Source: Larimichthys crocea (lineage: Eukaryota; Chordata; Actinopteri; Sciaenidae). Taken from it: a stretch of 64,000 nt of DNA. The translations under genes and the position numbers were made by a program. The stretch spans positions 2,692,882 through 2,756,881 of the forward strand of contig NC_040022.1 of NCBI RefSeq assembly GCF_000972845.2, in the 5' to 3' direction. The notes below the pieces were generated by a model. It ran no database searches. It was given only the letters and a program-made list of their open reading frames with translations, and had not been told where the DNA came from. Positions 62,494-64,000 of the stretch are shown here, one piece after another. Positions within the stretch are counted from its first letter, which is position 1. The number at the start of each line of letters is the position of its first letter.

Positions 62494-63645
62494 TTTGGCT
62501 ACGGGTGTGGGTGAACAGTCCTGGAGCTAATGGAAGATGTAGGAAGAGGGTGACACAGAGAGCCGACTTCTGTCCTGGAAGACAAAAAGTAAGTAGCATG
62601 ACTGTGAAGTTTAACTTAATTTATAATGTAGCACACAAGTGATTCAATCAAAGGACTTTTAATAGCACAGTGTGGACTATTCATCATCATGTTAATCAAG
62701 TAGTCTATTCAATGCAGAGGCACTGCTCTGTTTAATCACTGCTGCTGAAGTCATTTTTTGCAAAGAAGATAACTGGCTCTTTGATCATAGAACAAGTTTT
62801 GAGTAAGAGCAGTAGTATCTGTTGTCTAAATTATCTGAAAATCATCTTAAACATTTTCATGTATATTAACAGTAATATAATATTTTATTTATATAGCATA
62901 TTTATTTGTTCTTCATCAGAGTTTGTATTCAACAGTTTTTACACTTTATCTATAGTTTTGAATGTTTTATTTGCCCATATTAGAATGGTTGTAGTGTTGT
63001 TAATTAGACGCCACATATCAATCAATATCTAAAATTAAGTGTGAAAATCAGAAATTAAGATAATTCCCACTAAAGGAAGCAAATTTTAAAAGCTGTTTTC
63101 GGTTGTTGTTTTTTTTCATGCCTGTTATATATCACAGTTTTACTATTAATTTTTAATATTTTAATAGTAGTGAAAACTCCTGATTTTTAATACGCGGCGT
63201 GATTTATATACAGCATAAAAAAGGTTTATATTAGATGATAACACAGTTAATAAATATCCGTTGTATCCTACTGAAGAATGTGGGAGTTAAATAATGTATC
63301 AGTGAAAAAGAGAAGATAGTTTTTCACAACAACAACTTCTGCTACACTGCCGGAAGTGAGCAAAGAAAGTAAACAGAGAAATTAAGATAATTCCCACTGA
63401 AGGAAGCGACTTTAAAAGCTGTTTCGGTTTGTTTTTCTGCCTGGTATATATCACTAATTTTACTATTCATTTGAATCATTTTTAATTATTTTTAATTTTA
63501 ACTATTTTGTCACTATTATTTTTGAAAGTACCCACCGGAAGTGACAGCGTGCTATCAAGTCTACATTGATGCTAACTGACGAATTTAATGTGTGCTGTTC
63601 TTCACTGTGGCCGCCAGAGGGCAGTGAAGACTCCTGATTTTTTAT

Positions 63646-64000
63646 TGCTGCATAGCAGACGCTTTTATCCAAAGCGACTTACAGAGGAGGACATAAGCTG
63701 AGAAAGGTGTAAAGGAGCACAGAGTAGTTGTTAGTTTTGTTAGGCAGGGAAGCATTCTCGAAACAGAAAGGTTTTTAGAAGTTTTTTAAAGGTCGAAAGG
63801 GATGTTGCTGTTCTAGTAGCCGTTGGTAGGTCATTACACCATTTGGGGACGACCACAGAGAAGAGTTTAGAGTGACCTCGCTTTGCGAGAGGCGAGGGTA
63901 CAACTAGACGGTTTGTATGGGCGGAGCGTAACGCCCTGGTCGGGACGTGAGCCTTTAGTAAGGCGCTAAGATAGGCAGGGGCAGAGCTTTGTGTTTAATT
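63646..64000. repeat. Dispersed teleost repeat running off the right edge
   Basis: GACGCTTTTATCCAAAGCGA, CATTACACCATTTGGGGACG, ACCACAGAGAAGAGTTTAGA and GAGCGTAACGCCCTGGTCGG are the familiar teleost repeat with this wording. It starts exactly where the right inverted-repeat arm loses similarity to the left one. It contains no intact protein. The class is uncertain. Confidence 0.8.

Larger units (their letters stand above)
60855..63048 (+). repeat. Direct repeat pair (60855-61075 and 62815-63048)
   Basis: Both copies share ATCTGAAAATCATCTT, ACTTTATCTATAGTTTTGAA, GCCCATATTAGAAT, GTTGTTAATTAGAC and ATCAATCAAT in the same order. The second copy has shorter homopolymers (TTTTATTTGCCC versus TTTTTATTTTGCCC; GAATGG versus GAATTGG) and a small insertion. 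The second copy ends directly at the right inverted-repeat arm. Confidence 0.85.
54953..63650. repeat. Long inverted repeat flanking an 8 kb island
   Basis: Left arm 54953-55403 reappears as its reverse complement in 63058-63650: the word AAAAATCAGGAGTCTTCACT, the CTCF-like CTGCCCTCTGGCGGCCAC, ATGTAGACTTGATAGCAC, GTGGGTACTTTCAAA, the ETS block and the GATATTTATTAACTGTGTTA block occur in the same order. The right arm continues past the point where the left arm meets the N gap, and contains the start of a further unit. Arms differ mainly by single-base indels. The enclosed island carries the GVIN-like and galectin sequences. Confidence 0.88.

Noticed and set aside
1..64000. CRISPR arrays, operons, riboswitches, bacterial promoters, endogenous virus genes
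   Set aside because: The sequence is vertebrate nuclear DNA. No spacer-repeat array, no retroviral gag/pol/env motifs and no LTR pair were seen; the only transposase homology is the short Tc1 remnant.

Overview
The window is nuclear DNA from a bony fish, almost certainly a percomorph teleost. It is AT-rich and intron-rich, with GT-AG introns, (CA)n/(TG)n microsatellites and several dispersed repeats common in teleosts. All genes were assembled by hand from splice signals and reading-frame continuity. Homologies come from recognition of the families; no search was run.

Layout, left to right. (1) csdc2 (+, 5' UTR exon near 592, coding 2833-5275), a cold-shock-domain RNA-binding protein. (2) pmm1 (-, 9671-16747), phosphomannomutase, with a GC-box/CCAAT promoter near 17.1-17.2 kb. 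(3) A 6 kb gene-free stretch (17.2-23.5 kb) with a minisatellite and repeats. (4) gucy2c (+, 23541-36670), receptor guanylyl cyclase C, 27 coding exons, 1079 aa. (5) tnfrsf13c (-, 38051-41034), a BAFF receptor, tail-to-tail with gucy2c. (6) plbd1 (-, 42857-48113), phospholipase B domain protein, 11 exons. (7) A tRNA-Arg(CCT) gene (-, 48401-48473) just upstream of plbd1. (8) pick1 (-, 50061-53967 coding, 5' end near 54.8 kb), a PDZ-BAR scaffold. (9) A 10-N assembly gap at 55404-55413, followed by a different kind of sequence: a frameshift-riddled interferon-induced very large GTPase (GVIN/VLIG-like) on +, then a frameshifted prototype galectin on -. This island is bracketed by a long inverted repeat that also contains copies of the pick1 5' region. 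(10) A teleost dispersed repeat running off the right edge.

Every assembled gene left of the gap has an intact frame; right of the gap both recognisable genes are broken by many single-base indels while amino-acid matches between the breaks stay good. That pattern suggests low-accuracy sequence (for example long-read gap filling) at least as much as true pseudogenes.

The genes are not an operon-like unit. The linkage mixes genes that in human lie on 22q13 (CSDC2, PMM1, TNFRSF13C, PICK1, galectins) and on 12p12-13 (GUCY2C, PLBD1), consistent with an older joined chromosome segment. Three of the eight protein genes concern immunity (tnfrsf13c, GVIN-like, galectin).
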